Shown here one piece after another: positions 8,261 through 16,916 of a stretch of 64,000 bases of DNA. This stretch comes from Maribacter sp. MMG018. Lineage in GTDB: Bacteria > Bacteroidota > Bacteroidia > Flavobacteriales > Flavobacteriaceae. Position numbers and translations under genes: made by a program. The notes beneath the pieces are model-generated. The model made no database searches, was not told the DNA's origin, and saw only the letters and a program-made list of their open reading frames with translations. How positions within the stretch are numbered: the stretch's first letter is position 1; each line of letters begins with the position of its first letter. The stretch covers positions 310,001-374,000 of the forward strand of contig NZ_JAGJEC010000001.1 in the NCBI RefSeq assembly GCF_018100785.1. The letters run 5' to 3'.

Positions 8261-10717
8261 ATGGAAAAACCCAAAAACAAGTTTACCCTCAAAATCATTA
8301 TCAGCTACCTACTACTTCTCGTATTGGCAGGTATCGCCATTTTTTATATCTATTCGGAAATAGGTAGATATCTCACAAAGGACCTTATTGGTGAAAACGA
8401 TTCGAAATTATTAAAGACCGGTTCACTATTGACCCAATTGTACGAAGCTGAAGGACTGTCAAAACATGCCCTACAATCAAAAAAAAGAAAGGACTTTGAC
8501 AGTTATGTTACAAAAATAGATTCCATTTATGAGGATATTAAACAACTTAAGGCCACTACCAAAAACGAATACCAAAAGAACCTTTTAGATAGTCTAAAAA
8601 TACTGCTCAAGAAAAAGGTAAACAACAATAGCGCACTCAGAAAATTAAAGACCCAAGACCAAACCAGTGCCGCCATTGACCATGCCCTAAGTAAGTTTGA
8701 CACGCTAGAAAAATCTTTAGGAGTAATTACCCCGGAAGGTATATCGCCCAATTTCGATGATCTTTCGCCCAAGGCGCAGGACGTAATAAAGAAACTGGCA
8801 CAGTACCTAAACGAAAACATACCACCCGAAGAATCTGATGAAAAAAATGCGGTCAAGGCAGATAGTGTTCTAAAGGCTTCAAAAGCCCTGCTTAAAGAAG
8901 TACAAAAAGAAAATGTCTTAAAAGTGAACTCCTTGGCGGCCAGAGAAATCGCCATTAACAAAACAGACATGGAGCTATCACAGCAATTAAGAAGTATTCT
9001 GTCTTCGTTTGAGCAAGAAATTATAATGAACACCATAAACGAAAACATAAAAAGAGAGAACTCCCTAAAGAGAAGTATCCGATTGGCGATCATAGCTGCC
9101 ATATTAGGTTTTTTGGTCGTGGGCATTTTTATTTTTATCCTAAACCGTGATTTTTGGAAAGCAAACCTATTTCGACAAAAGCTCGAAAAAGAAAAAAAAT
9201 ATTCTGAAACATTATTAAAAAGCAGAGAACAACTGATCGGTACGGTAAGCCATGACCTACGAACTCCTTTAAACGCCATAACAGGATATACCGACCTGTT
9301 AGAAAACACAAAGATCACCCCCAAGCAAGCAAAGCATCTTTCTCACATAAAATCGGCTACCGATTATATGAACAATCTAGTAAACGATCTTTTAGATTTT
9401 TCGCAATTGGAAGCAGGAAAAATGGTACCCGAAAAAACCCCTTTTTCATTATTCAATCTATTACACGAAACAGTCAAAGATTTTGAAACTACACGAAACA
9501 ACAACAAGGTAACTACCAATACATATATTGACGATACTTTAAAAAAACCAATAATCAACGATCCGTTGCGCATACGGCAAATTGTATCGAACCTGTTGGG
9601 AAATGCCTATAAATTCACAAAAGAGGGGAGTGTAATTTTAAAAGCTTCATTAGTATCGAAAGGTCTGCACACGACCAAAGTTAAAATTACGGTATCGGAT
9701 ACCGGTATCGGTATTTCACCAGAAGAGCAGCAGTTTATATTTAACGAGTTTACCCAAGCAAAAGACCAAGACATTAAGCGATATGGCGGATATGGCCTAG
9801 GACTGACCATATCAAAAAAACTGACAGAACTTTTGGGCGGTAGCATAACCCTAAAAAGCGAAGTAGGCAAAGGAAGTTCTTTTACTTTAGAACTCCCTAT
9901 ATTGTTTTCTGCCGAATCAGTTTCGCCAAAAAAGAAACCTATTGTAAACCTACCAACCCAACCCTTAAAAATATTAGTTATAGATGACGACCCCACTTTT
10001 TTGCACATGCTACAAGAAATGATGAAAACAGCGGATATCGATACCTTTTTGTTTTCAGATTTTGAAAAAATAGAGAAAGATGCCCCGTTAAACTACAACA
10101 TTGTCTTAACCGATATAGAAATGCCAAATGCGTCTGGTTTCGATGTTGTGAAAAGTTTATTGAACGACAACCATGACCATTATCTACAACAGCCCATTAT
10201 CGCCATGACAGGCAGAAGAGACTATACAAAAGATTATTTTATTTCATTAGGATTTTCGGGGGTAATAAGAAAACCATTTTCTAAACAAGAAATCTTAAAC
10301 CTCATCTTTTCATTTTTTAAGGAATACAATGTTAAAAACGAAAACATTACCGAATGTAGTCTTCTTAGAGAAAAGGAAACAAGCCTATACAACCTTTCTC
10401 AAATAAAATTATTCTTGGGTGAAGACGAAAAAGCGATCAAAGAATTGCTCGACACTTTTTATAAAGACACCATAGAAAACAAAGAGAACCTAGAAAGATC
10501 CGTACAATCAAAAAACATCAAAGACCTAAATAGCGCCGCCCATAAAATGCTCCCCATGTTTAGGCAAATGGCGATAGAAAGTTGCGTTCCCCTCTTGGCA
10601 AAATTCGAACTTGCCACATTAGAAAAAATTTCATGGCCCGAAATCGAATCCGATTTTTTAACCTTGAGCAAAGAACTAGAGAAATTGCTCTGTGCATTAG
10701 GTCAAAAAAATATTTAA
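8261..10717 (+). CDS. Hybrid sensor histidine kinase with receiver and Hpt domains
   Basis: 818 residues. Membrane helix 11-30, a long helical periplasmic region (about 32-270), membrane helix 274-294, coiled linker, HisKA with phospho-acceptor His331 (S-H-D-L-R-T-P-L-N), ATPase domain (N box N-L-L-G-N-A-Y-K-F, G1 D-T-G-I-G-I, G2 G-Y-G-L-G-L), receiver with Asp618 (L-T-D-I-E-M-P), and a C-terminal Hpt with His761 (A-A-H-K-M-L). This allows a full internal His-Asp-His relay that ends on an outside receiver. The NtrC-type regulator encoded convergently, overlapping its last 4 bases, is the obvious partner. The signal is unknown. Confidence 0.95.
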   Translation: MEKPKNKFTLKIIISYLLLLVLAGIAIFYIYSEIGRYLTKDLIGENDSKLLKTGSLLTQLYEAEGLSKHALQSKKRKDFDSYVTKIDSIYEDIKQLKATTKNEYQKNLLDSLKILLKKKVNNNSALRKLKTQDQTSAAIDHALSKFDTLEKSLGVITPEGISPNFDDLSPKAQDVIKKLAQYLNENIPPEESDEKNAVKADSVLKASKALLKEVQKENVLKVNSLAAREIAINKTDMELSQQLRSILSSFEQEIIMNTINENIKRENSLKRSIRLAIIAAILGFLVVGIFIFILNRDFWKANLFRQKLEKEKKYSETLLKSREQLIGTVSHDLRTPLNAITGYTDLLENTKITPKQAKHLSHIKSATDYMNNLVNDLLDFSQLEAGKMVPEKTPFSLFNLLHETVKDFETTRNNNKVTTNTYIDDTLKKPIINDPLRIRQIVSNLLGNAYKFTKEGSVILKASLVSKGLHTTKVKITVSDTGIGISPEEQQFIFNEFTQAKDQDIKRYGGYGLGLTISKKLTELLGGSITLKSEVGKGSSFTLELPILFSAESVSPKKKPIVNLPTQPLKILVIDDDPTFLHMLQEMMKTADIDTFLFSDFEKIEKDAPLNYNIVLTDIEMPNASGFDVVKSLLNDNHDHYLQQPIIAMTGRRDYTKDYFISLGFSGVIRKPFSKQEILNLIFSFFKEYNVKNENITECSLLREKETSLYNLSQIKLFLGEDEKAIKELLDTFYKDTIENKENLERSVQSKNIKDLNSAAHKMLPMFRQMAIESCVPLLAKFELATLEKISWPEIESDFLTLSKELEKLLCALGQKNI

Positions 10718-12069
10718 ACATCAAGGTTATAATAACCAATTCTGTTGTACAACGTTTTTCTGGTAATCTGTAATAGTTTGGCCGCTTTCGATTTATTGTA
10801 ATTGGTACGTTTTAGGGCTTTTAGTATCTGATCTTTTTCAAACTCATCTTTTGTCATGCCAACAGACCTTGTCTTCGCCGATGGTTCTAAAATATCGGAA
10901 GGTAGGGCGCTAGGCTGTATTTCTCCTTCTTCGGACAGTAACACCGCCCTTTGAATAATATTTTGCAGCTGTCGTATATTTCCGGGCCAACCATAAGACT
11001 TGAATATATCCCATACCTCATTGGAAAAACCAGAAACCGCCTTTCCCAATTTCTGATTGGAAACCTTTAAAAAATAATCTGCGAATATGGGCAAATCTTG
11101 GGGTCTATCTACTAATGAAGGTATCTTTAATGAAAACTCGTTTAACCTATGGTACAGATCTTCCCTGAAATCTCCTCGCTCTACGGCCAACTTTAAATCC
11201 TCGTTGGTCGCAGAAATTATACGCACATCAACTTCAATTTCAGTATTGCTGCCTATACGTTTTATTTTTCGCTCTTGTAGGGCCCTTAAAAGTTGTATCT
11301 GGTTTTCATAAGAAAGGTTGCCCACCTCATCTAAAAACAAAGTACCTCCATTGGCCGCTTCAAAACTGCCTATCTTATCAGAAATGGCACCGGTAAAACT
11401 GCCCTTTAAATGTCCAAAAAACTCACTTGCGGCCAGTTCTTTTGGAATTGCCCCACAGTCGAGGGCTACAAAAGCCTTCTCTTTTCTCTTGCTTTTGTTA
11501 TGGATAGATTTTGCGGTAACTTCTTTGCCCGTACCACTTTCTCCCGTGATCAAGACCGACATATCTGTTGGCGCCACCAAAGAAATATACTGTTTCAATG
11601 TATCTGAAGCCTTACTAATAAACTGTAATTCTTCTTTGTCATCAACCTCGCGGGCCTCTACAGATAAAGACGATGACCGATTATCACGTACTTTATCTTT
11701 TTTTTCTGTTATCCCTTCTTTTTTATCGAGGGCACTATTGATTATGTCTAAAATTTGATCAGGGGCAAAAGGTTTTGAAATATAATCGTACGCTCCCTTT
11801 TTCATAGCCAGTACGGCCGTAGGAACTTCGGCATAACTCGTCATTACAATTATAGGAACCTTATGATTCGATTGTGACACTAATTTGATACCGTCATAAT
11901 CTGGAAGTCGTAAATCGGTAATGATAAGATCAAAGATAGATTCCTTAATTTTTCTTTCGCCGTCCGCTCCTGTAGGACTATGTGTTACCTCATACCCATT
12001 CTTATCCAAAAATTTGGACAGCATTTGGGCAAAAGAGGTATCATCTTCAACTATAAGGATTTTAGCCAT
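10714..12069 (-). CDS. Sigma-54-dependent response regulator, NtrC family
   Basis: 451 residues. Receiver domain 1-115 with Asp52 as phosphorylation site and Lys99; AAA+ domain with Walker A G-E-S-G-T-G-K-E (176-183) and the sigma-54 contact loop as G-S-F-T-G-A (223-228); C-terminal Fis-type helix-turn-helix (N-K-S-K-A-A-K-L-L-Q-I-T-R-K-T-L-Y). It should activate sigma-54 promoters when phosphorylated. It ends in a 4-base convergent overlap with the hybrid kinase gene, which very likely feeds it. The genes just upstream on its strand encode small secreted PepSY-like proteins, possible targets. Confidence 0.95.
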   Translation of the reverse strand: MAKILIVEDDTSFAQMLSKFLDKNGYEVTHSPTGADGERKIKESIFDLIITDLRLPDYDGIKLVSQSNHKVPIIVMTSYAEVPTAVLAMKKGAYDYISKPFAPDQILDIINSALDKKEGITEKKDKVRDNRSSSLSVEAREVDDKEELQFISKASDTLKQYISLVAPTDMSVLITGESGTGKEVTAKSIHNKSKRKEKAFVALDCGAIPKELAASEFFGHLKGSFTGAISDKIGSFEAANGGTLFLDEVGNLSYENQIQLLRALQERKIKRIGSNTEIEVDVRIISATNEDLKLAVERGDFREDLYHRLNEFSLKIPSLVDRPQDLPIFADYFLKVSNQKLGKAVSGFSNEVWDIFKSYGWPGNIRQLQNIIQRAVLLSEEGEIQPSALPSDILEPSAKTRSVGMTKDEFEKDQILKALKRTNYNKSKAAKLLQITRKTLYNRIGYYNLDV

Positions 12070-12183
12070 AAAAGTCCTACGGATTCTTTAAGATTTTATA
12101 CCTGTAAAAATAGCACAAGACAACTATTTAAGTTCTAAAATTATCATAAAGATAGTTCTTAAAACAATTCATATATAAATAGA

Positions 12184-12208
12184 AAGAGGTAGCAATATGC
12201 TACCTCTT
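12184..12208 (-). terminator. Hairpin terminator after the first PepSY-like gene
   Basis: Perfect 11-base inverted repeat AAGAGGTAGCA (12184-12194) with 12198-12208 and a 3-base loop. The following T run on the minus strand is weak. It lies between the PepSY-like gene and the response regulator, so these are probably separate transcripts. Confidence 0.7.
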
Positions 12209-12249
12209 CCTGACCAAACCAACTTGTGATACAAACAAGTTATCTTTTT

Positions 12250-12549
12250 CTACATATCCAACCAATTACCTTCTTCATCGGCATACAAGGTACCTTGTGT
12301 ACCGTCTTCCAAGGATACTTCCAACTTATATTGTTTTTCTTGGTTCACGTATGCCTTGTTAATAGTGGCGGTCGGATAACTAGTTGCTACCGCATTTGTA
12401 ACCGCCTCGGGAAGATCTGAAGTTGCTATTTCCGTAAATTCGTTTACGGTCGCAACAACCGTCTCATCCACTTGTACCTTATCTGCCCCGTGGGCCATTG
12501 CAGATAAACTTCCTATTGCCAATGCTCCTAATAAAAATAACTTTTTCAT
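12250..12549 (-). CDS. Small secreted PepSY-like protein (copy 1 of 3)
   Basis: 99 residues with signal peptide (K-K-L-F-L-L-G-A-L-A-I-G-S-L-S-A-M-A). The mature part has the pattern F-x-E-I-A-x-S-D-L-P, V-x-x-A, Y-P-x-A, N-K-A-Y-V-N, Y-K-L-E-V, and ends G-N-W-L, as in the Bacteroidota PepSY-like (beta-lactamase-inhibitor-like) family. It is clearly a paralogue of the proteins at 13243-13545 and 13704-14006, closest to the latter. It is the nearest gene upstream of the NtrC-type regulator, and a near-consensus sigma-54 sequence lies 53 bases before its start. Role unknown; binding of protein or metal in the periplasm is a guess. Confidence 0.8.
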   Translation of the reverse strand: MKKLFLLGALAIGSLSAMAHGADKVQVDETVVATVNEFTEIATSDLPEAVTNAVATSYPTATINKAYVNQEKQYKLEVSLEDGTQGTLYADEEGNWLDM

Positions 12550-12874
12550 GTCTTCTGAATTTTGCAGTTAATAATTAATGTTTAAAATCATTTTACATAG
12601 TAGCAAAACAGTGCCAATCTATACATTAACTACAAAATATTGACTATTAGTCGTTTACATAATTTTAATCATCCACAATAGTGGGTAAATGTGTATACTT
12701 AACCGCAAACCGAGTAAGAATTACACAAAAAAAGGAGCCACCGAAGCAACTCCCTTCCCAACCAACCAAAAAAAACGTTTTGTTATACTTATTAATCAAA
12801 CATGAACGTAACAACTAAATAAACCATGTTCAATTTCAATTTTCGGGGAATCAAGGTATAACTAATGTTCTCGA
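12550..12874 (-). other. Intergenic region with possible sigma-54 site and UUCG terminator
   Basis: 325 bases without a gene. On the minus strand 12602-12616 reads TGGCACTGTTTTGCT, like the -24/-12 sigma-54 motif but with one base too few between GG and GC. At 12734-12753 a stem GGAGTTGC-TTCG-GTGGCTCC followed by seven T is a terminator for the small gene at 12875. Nothing else is seen. Confidence 0.5.
12727..12753 (-). terminator. Terminator with UUCG tetraloop
   Basis: Minus-strand stem GGAGTTGC closed by TTCG and paired to GTGGCTCC using three neighbouring G-U pairs, followed by a run of seven T. It lies about 120 bases after the stop of the small secreted protein gene. Confidence 0.7.
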
Positions 12875-13072
12875 TTATTCGGCTGTTCCTTCATAGTCAA
12901 TGGTTAGTGTTTCCACGAAGGTCTTATTATTATTCTTTATACTTCTCATCTCGACATCGCTCACATCATCATTCTTAGTTTCCATCTTCGATTCATTAAT
13001 TATTACTGATGCAAATACCCAAGTACCTACGGTTATAATCCCCAACAGTAATGATTTATTGAAATGTGTCAT
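12875..13072 (-). CDS. Small secreted or membrane-anchored protein
   Basis: 65 residues from ATG 13072; an ATG at 13102 would add ten residues but breaks the signal-like start. Residues 5-24 (K-S-L-L-L-G-I-I-T-V-G-T-W-V-F-A) form a signal peptide or anchor; the rest is polar and acidic, ending E-G-T-A-E. It sits between PepSY-like copies 1 and 2 on the same strand and has a good terminator downstream, which supports it being real. It does not share the PepSY-like pattern and has no recognised family. Confidence 0.5.
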   Translation of the reverse strand: MTHFNKSLLLGIITVGTWVFASVIINESKMETKNDDVSDVEMRSIKNNNKTFVETLTIDYEGTAE

Positions 13073-13242
13073 ATTCGTTTTCAAAATAAGAGTAGTAATC
13101 ATAAACTAAGTGTTATAAAAACCACCTGTACATTTAAAAATTTTTGCTTTACACTTATTAAGACACACCTTTTTTCGATAGGTCACTCTTCGACATAAAA
13201 AAAAACCGCAAAAGCAGCTTTTTTTTGAAAGCGATCCCGAAA

Positions 13243-13545
13243 CTACTTCCTATTCAACCAATTACCATAAGAATCTATGTAAACAATTCTTCTGCTACCA
13301 CTTTTAAGCACCATTATTAATTTAAATTCGCCTTTAGAATTTTTATAGGCAGCTCCTAATTTTGATGTTGGATATTGTTTTAACAATTCTTCTACTACCG
13401 GAGGTGTCAGTTCGCTCGAGGAGATTCTTTTGAACTCATCGGTAACAATTACCATCTCTTCCGTATCTATCTGTGAACGATCCATTGCCTCGGCACCAAT
13501 TACCACGCCCAGTGTAATCACAGCAAATATCAAGTACTTTTTCAT
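13243..13545 (-). CDS. Small secreted PepSY-like protein (copy 2 of 3)
   Basis: 100 residues with signal peptide (K-K-Y-L-I-F-A-V-I-T-L-G-V-V-I-G-A-E-A). The mature part keeps the paralogue pattern F-K-R-I-S-S-S-E-L, Y-P-T-S-K, A-A-Y-K-N, F-K-L-I-M-V and the ending Y-G-N-W-L-N, but is more basic and more diverged than the other two copies. It has separate leader sequence and is not in an obvious operon with them, so the three may be regulated apart. Function unknown. Confidence 0.8.
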   Translation of the reverse strand: MKKYLIFAVITLGVVIGAEAMDRSQIDTEEMVIVTDEFKRISSSELTPPVVEELLKQYPTSKLGAAYKNSKGEFKLIMVLKSGSRRIVYIDSYGNWLNRK

Positions 13546-13649
13546 GCTTAAATTTTAATGATTGTTAAATATCCTTTCCTACATATGTACGAAGACAAAT
13601 AGAACATGGATGTTTTCTTGTAAGATTTTCTTAAAATTTCCTACAAACG

Positions 13650-13675
13650 ACAAAAGCTGCCAAAGCAGCTTTTGT
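13650..13675 (-). terminator. Hairpin terminator after the third PepSY-like gene
   Basis: Perfect 11-base inverted repeat around a 4-base loop (13650-13660 with 13665-13675, core AAAGCTGC). The stem ends in a TTTTGT tract on the minus strand. Confidence 0.75.
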
Positions 13676-13703
13676 TATCAAACCAACAAACTATAAAAAC
13701 GTT

Positions 13704-14006
13704 TTATATTTCGATCCAATTTCCTTCGGCATCGGCGTATAGCTCCAAATTACTGCCTTCTGCAGTGGAAACTTCCAATTTGTATTGTCCCTCTGCGTTT
13801 ACATAGGCTTTGTTAAGAGTAGCACCAGAATAATCCGTTTCCAATGCCGTAACCACGGTCGAGGGAACATCGGATACGGCAATTTCTTTAAAATCTTGAA
13901 CGATCAACTCTTCCATAATACCATCATGGAATATAATAGGGGTTGCCGCGGTTCCCAATGTTAATCCTCCTATTGCTAAAGCTGTGGCAAAAACTAATTT
14001 TTTCAT
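13704..14006 (-). CDS. Small secreted PepSY-like protein (copy 3 of 3)
   Basis: 100 residues with signal peptide (K-K-L-V-F-A-T-A-L-A-I-G-G-L-T-L-G-T-A-A). It shares with copy 1 the blocks F-K-E-I-A-V-S-D-V-P, N-K-A-Y-V-N-A-E-G-Q-Y-K-L-E-V-S and Y-A-D-A-E-G-N-W, so the two are recent duplicates. The mature protein is strongly acidic. It has its own terminator. Exported; partner unknown. Confidence 0.82.
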   Translation of the reverse strand: MKKLVFATALAIGGLTLGTAATPIIFHDGIMEELIVQDFKEIAVSDVPSTVVTALETDYSGATLNKAYVNAEGQYKLEVSTAEGSNLELYADAEGNWIEI

Positions 14007-14160
14007 CTTACGTCTATTTTAATTAAACATTCTTGACTTAAGTATTGAAAAAATGATACCACAGGTGTCTTTTTACTTAAATTCTACCTAAAAAATTGAT
14101 AACCACTAAATTAAATGCAATCAACAAACTAAGTGCTCTGTGTATTTATGTTCACAAACA

Positions 14161-14192
14161 AAAAAAGGTGTGTAATAAATACACACCTTTTC
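14161..14192 (-). terminator. Rho-independent terminator after the DUF4301 gene
   Basis: Perfect 11-base inverted repeat AAAGGTGTGTA (14164-14174 with 14180-14190), loop of 5, then seven T on the minus strand. It closes the pnuC-kinase-DUF4301 operon. Confidence 0.88.
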
Positions 14193-14213
14193 TTATTGGT
14201 CAGATATTATGTT

Positions 14214-15752
14214 TTACACCTGATGCGAATCTTTTAAAAGATCTGTCACCGTTTTTACAGGGTTGAACGTTACCAATGGCACTTCTACAAATATGGTATT
14301 CCAATGGGCCATTGCCCCGTTCCAAAGTCCTGGCAATTCCAAGGCTTTTAATTCTTTACCGTCTTTGGTCTTATCGGTTATAAACCCTTGTTTGGGGTCT
14401 ACAAACTTCATAAGGTCATATTTATGGCCCTTGTAGTCTCTAATTCCACATACCAAATCTACCGGGTTAAAATGTGTAGCATTCTTTAAAATCTCTACCT
14501 GTGCCGCATTGTTCATATCGATCTGGGCAGATTCTACTATTTGCAACGAAACTTCCCCTTCAGAATTTTTTATCCAAAAAGGACCTCCGCCCGGTTCTCC
14601 TTCATTTTTTACCATTCCGCAAACTCGAATGGGCCGGTTAATCTTATCCTTCAAGAAAGCTACTTTTTCTTTCTTTGTCAATTCATTAAAACGGTCATTG
14701 AACTTCACGTTCAATTTAGTTTCCAAAAACGAGGCTATGGCAGTTATTTCTTCTTCGGACAAATCTTCTTTATCCAATTTTTCGGCATAAGAAAATGCTT
14801 GCTCTTGAACTTTTAGCAATATGCCAGCTAGCACCTTTTTACTATCGGCAACGGCCTGGGCATCGTTCATTACCGCAACGTTATCAATATTTTTTATAAA
14901 AATAATATCGGCGTCTTGTTCGTTCAGGTTTTCAATGAGCGCCCCATGCCCTCCAGGGCGAAACAATACCGTACCATCTTGATTGCGAAAAGGTTTATTC
15001 TCCATATCCACAGCTATGGTATCGGTAGATGGTTTTTGAAAACTATAACCAACAGTATAAGTAACTCCCGTATCGTTAGAAACCCTTTCCCCTACTTTCT
15101 CCAACTCCGATTTGAACATGTCTTCATGCTGTTCAGAAATCGTAAAATGAAGCTTTGCCTTATTGGATGAGCTCGCATACGAAGCACTCTCTTTTAAATG
15201 CTCTTCAAAGGGCGTTGCCGTATGCTCGCCATATTTATGAAACGGCAATAGGCCTTTGGGATAAAAACCATAGTTCATGGCATCGGCCCCCAACAATTCG
15301 GCAACGAACCTATAGACCTTTTCTCCCTCGTTTTTAAAGTCTTTTGGCAATCTTTTCATGACACTCTCATAAAAAGGCATATGCTCCAGACCATCGGACA
15401 GTTTCTGAATATCCTTGTTACCTGTACGCCCTAGGTACGATTCCAAAGTTTCTTTCTCAGGGTCATAAGAATCCAAAAAAGCAAACAGGGCCTTGAACAT
15501 ACGGGATGCCGCACCAGATGCCGGCACAAATTTAAGAACCTCTAGATTCTTTAATCTCGTTTCGTACAACTTGATCAATTCCTCTTCCTCATCTTTTGTA
15601 AAACGATAAATACCATTGCCCACTACGGCGGCATTTTGTAGGTCCACAAACGGAATACCTTCTTTAAACGTATTGATCTGATCTAAAACCTTTTCCTTGG
15701 CAATTCCTTTATTTGCCATTTGCTCTAGATCTTGACTTGTAAAATCTATCAT
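14214..15752 (-). CDS. DUF4301 family protein, nucleotidyltransferase-like
   Basis: 512 residues, matching the Bacteroidota DUF4301 family in length and N-terminus. Residues 76-88 (V-P-A-S-G-A-A-S-R-M-F-K-A) resemble the G-x-G-x-R-M loop that binds the nucleotide in sugar-phosphate nucleotidyltransferases, and R-P-G-G-H-G-A-L-I-E-N-L-N-E recalls their later sugar-binding part. A role in making an activated sugar or similar is inferred, not known. Start overlaps the stop of the nucleoside kinase gene by 4 bases, so the two are translationally coupled and the last in the operon. Confidence 0.85.
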   Translation of the reverse strand: MIDFTSQDLEQMANKGIAKEKVLDQINTFKEGIPFVDLQNAAVVGNGIYRFTKDEEEELIKLYETRLKNLEVLKFVPASGAASRMFKALFAFLDSYDPEKETLESYLGRTGNKDIQKLSDGLEHMPFYESVMKRLPKDFKNEGEKVYRFVAELLGADAMNYGFYPKGLLPFHKYGEHTATPFEEHLKESASYASSSNKAKLHFTISEQHEDMFKSELEKVGERVSNDTGVTYTVGYSFQKPSTDTIAVDMENKPFRNQDGTVLFRPGGHGALIENLNEQDADIIFIKNIDNVAVMNDAQAVADSKKVLAGILLKVQEQAFSYAEKLDKEDLSEEEITAIASFLETKLNVKFNDRFNELTKKEKVAFLKDKINRPIRVCGMVKNEGEPGGGPFWIKNSEGEVSLQIVESAQIDMNNAAQVEILKNATHFNPVDLVCGIRDYKGHKYDLMKFVDPKQGFITDKTKDGKELKALELPGLWNGAMAHWNTIFVEVPLVTFNPVKTVTDLLKDSHQV

Positions 15753-16312
15753 TTTTTCAGCAATTTATCTATATGTTCTATTGCGCAATTAAGTCGCTCT
15801 TTCTTATTTCCTTTTAAGGTAATAAAATTGCGCCCATATTTTTCCAAAGTTTCTTTAAAATACCTAAACATTTCTTCTCTTTCGTTCGGCTTGTCCCTAA
15901 GATCGTCCGCCTCCCAAGGTATATCTATATACGTGAGCAAATAAAGATCATATGTGTTGGCAAGTGCATATTTTTCTAAAATAGGATCACAATCTCCTAC
16001 ATAGTATGCTTCAGAATATACTTTGGTCTCCAAAAGATCCGTATCGCAGATTAGAATATCGGTAGCTTTTTTTGCAAGCTCGTTCTCTAATTTCATTTGA
16101 CCGGCCGCAATTGGTAATAAATCTTTCGGCTCGCAAGTCTTACGCTCGTTGTTCCACTTGTTTTGCAGATACTCACGTGCATATTCTGGTACCCAAACAG
16201 TATTATAATACCTTGCCAATTGTTCTGACAGTGTGGTCTTTCCGGTAGATTCCGGTCCAAAAAGAACAACCTTTATGACATCTGAAGGTTGTTGTTTATA
16301 TTTTTCTTCCAT
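15749..16312 (-). CDS. Nicotinamide riboside kinase (NadR-like AAA ATPase)
   Basis: 187 residues with P-loop G-P-E-S-T-G-K-T (19-26), then W-V-P-E-Y-A-R-E-Y-L and I-C-D-T-D-L-L-E-T, the pattern of the C-terminal ribosylnicotinamide kinase domain of NadR. The DNA-binding and adenylyltransferase domains of full NadR are absent. It phosphorylates nicotinamide riboside to NMN, trapping it after uptake by the neighbouring PnuC. The start overlaps the pnuC 3' end by 40 bases and the stop overlaps DUF4301 by 4 bases. Confidence 0.88.
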   Translation of the reverse strand: MEEKYKQQPSDVIKVVLFGPESTGKTTLSEQLARYYNTVWVPEYAREYLQNKWNNERKTCEPKDLLPIAAGQMKLENELAKKATDILICDTDLLETKVYSEAYYVGDCDPILEKYALANTYDLYLLTYIDIPWEADDLRDKPNEREEMFRYFKETLEKYGRNFITLKGNKKERLNCAIEHIDKLLKK

Positions 16313-16905
16313 GCATTATAGCCGTAAACGGCCAGTATTGTAAAAATGAGATATTGAAAACTTGTAAATGTAAATCCTTTGTAAAAATAGAGCGGTACAG
16401 AGATAATATCCCCGATGATCCAATATACCCAATTTTCTACTTTGCGTTTGGCCATAAGCCACATACCCACAAAAAAAACGGCGGTTGTTACAGTATCAAC
16501 ATATGCCGTCCAACTATTCCATTTATCAAAAACTTGATAAACCACAAAAACAAAAACTATCGTCGCAAAAAAAATGATAGCCGAAATCTTATGTTCTTTT
16601 TGGGTAACCCGGGTAATGGGCGTTACATTATCTTCATCCACTTTTCTTGTCCATACATACCACCCATAAACACTCATTAGAAAATAATAGATATTTATAA
16701 GCATATCGCCGATCAATCCCCACTTGAACAATAGATATACAAAAATTGAAGTACTGATCATTCCGGTAGGATATACCCAGATATTGTTCTGTTTGGAAAA
16801 CCAAACCGACAGCAACCCAAAAAATACCGCAATGATCTCTAGCACCGTATCTATGGTATCATAGTCGCTATACTGACCAAAAAGATAGTCAAAAACTTGG
16901 CTCAT
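16273..16905 (-). CDS. pnuC: Nicotinamide riboside transporter PnuC
   Basis: Inner-membrane facilitator of about 210 residues with seven hydrophobic helices, typical PnuC length. W-V-Y-P-T-G, N-I-Y-Y-F-L-M-S-V-Y-G-W-Y-V-W and W-I-I-G-D-I-I-S-V-P-L-Y-F-Y-K-G are family blocks. PnuT, a thiamin relative, is the main alternative; the overlapping riboside kinase gene and the lack of a TPP element in this leader favour nicotinamide riboside. ATG 16905 is chosen over a GTG at 16911. Confidence 0.88.
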   Translation of the reverse strand: MSQVFDYLFGQYSDYDTIDTVLEIIAVFFGLLSVWFSKQNNIWVYPTGMISTSIFVYLLFKWGLIGDMLINIYYFLMSVYGWYVWTRKVDEDNVTPITRVTQKEHKISAIIFFATIVFVFVVYQVFDKWNSWTAYVDTVTTAVFFVGMWLMAKRKVENWVYWIIGDIISVPLYFYKGFTFTSFQYLIFTILAVYGYNAWKKNINNNLQMS

Positions 16906-16916
16906 AATCACTTCTG

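Noticed and set aside
12900..13109. Plus-strand frame opposite the small secreted protein
   Set aside because: Antisense shadow; the minus-strand frame has the signal peptide and the downstream terminator.
13195..13232. Possible terminator after PepSY-like copy 2
   Set aside because: The arms do not pair well apart from A/T tracts; too weak to list as a terminator.
16273..16905. PnuT (thiamin transporter) as the identity of the PnuC-like protein
   Set aside because: A TPP riboswitch exists in the window, but on another transcript; the overlapping riboside kinase gene supports nicotinamide riboside.
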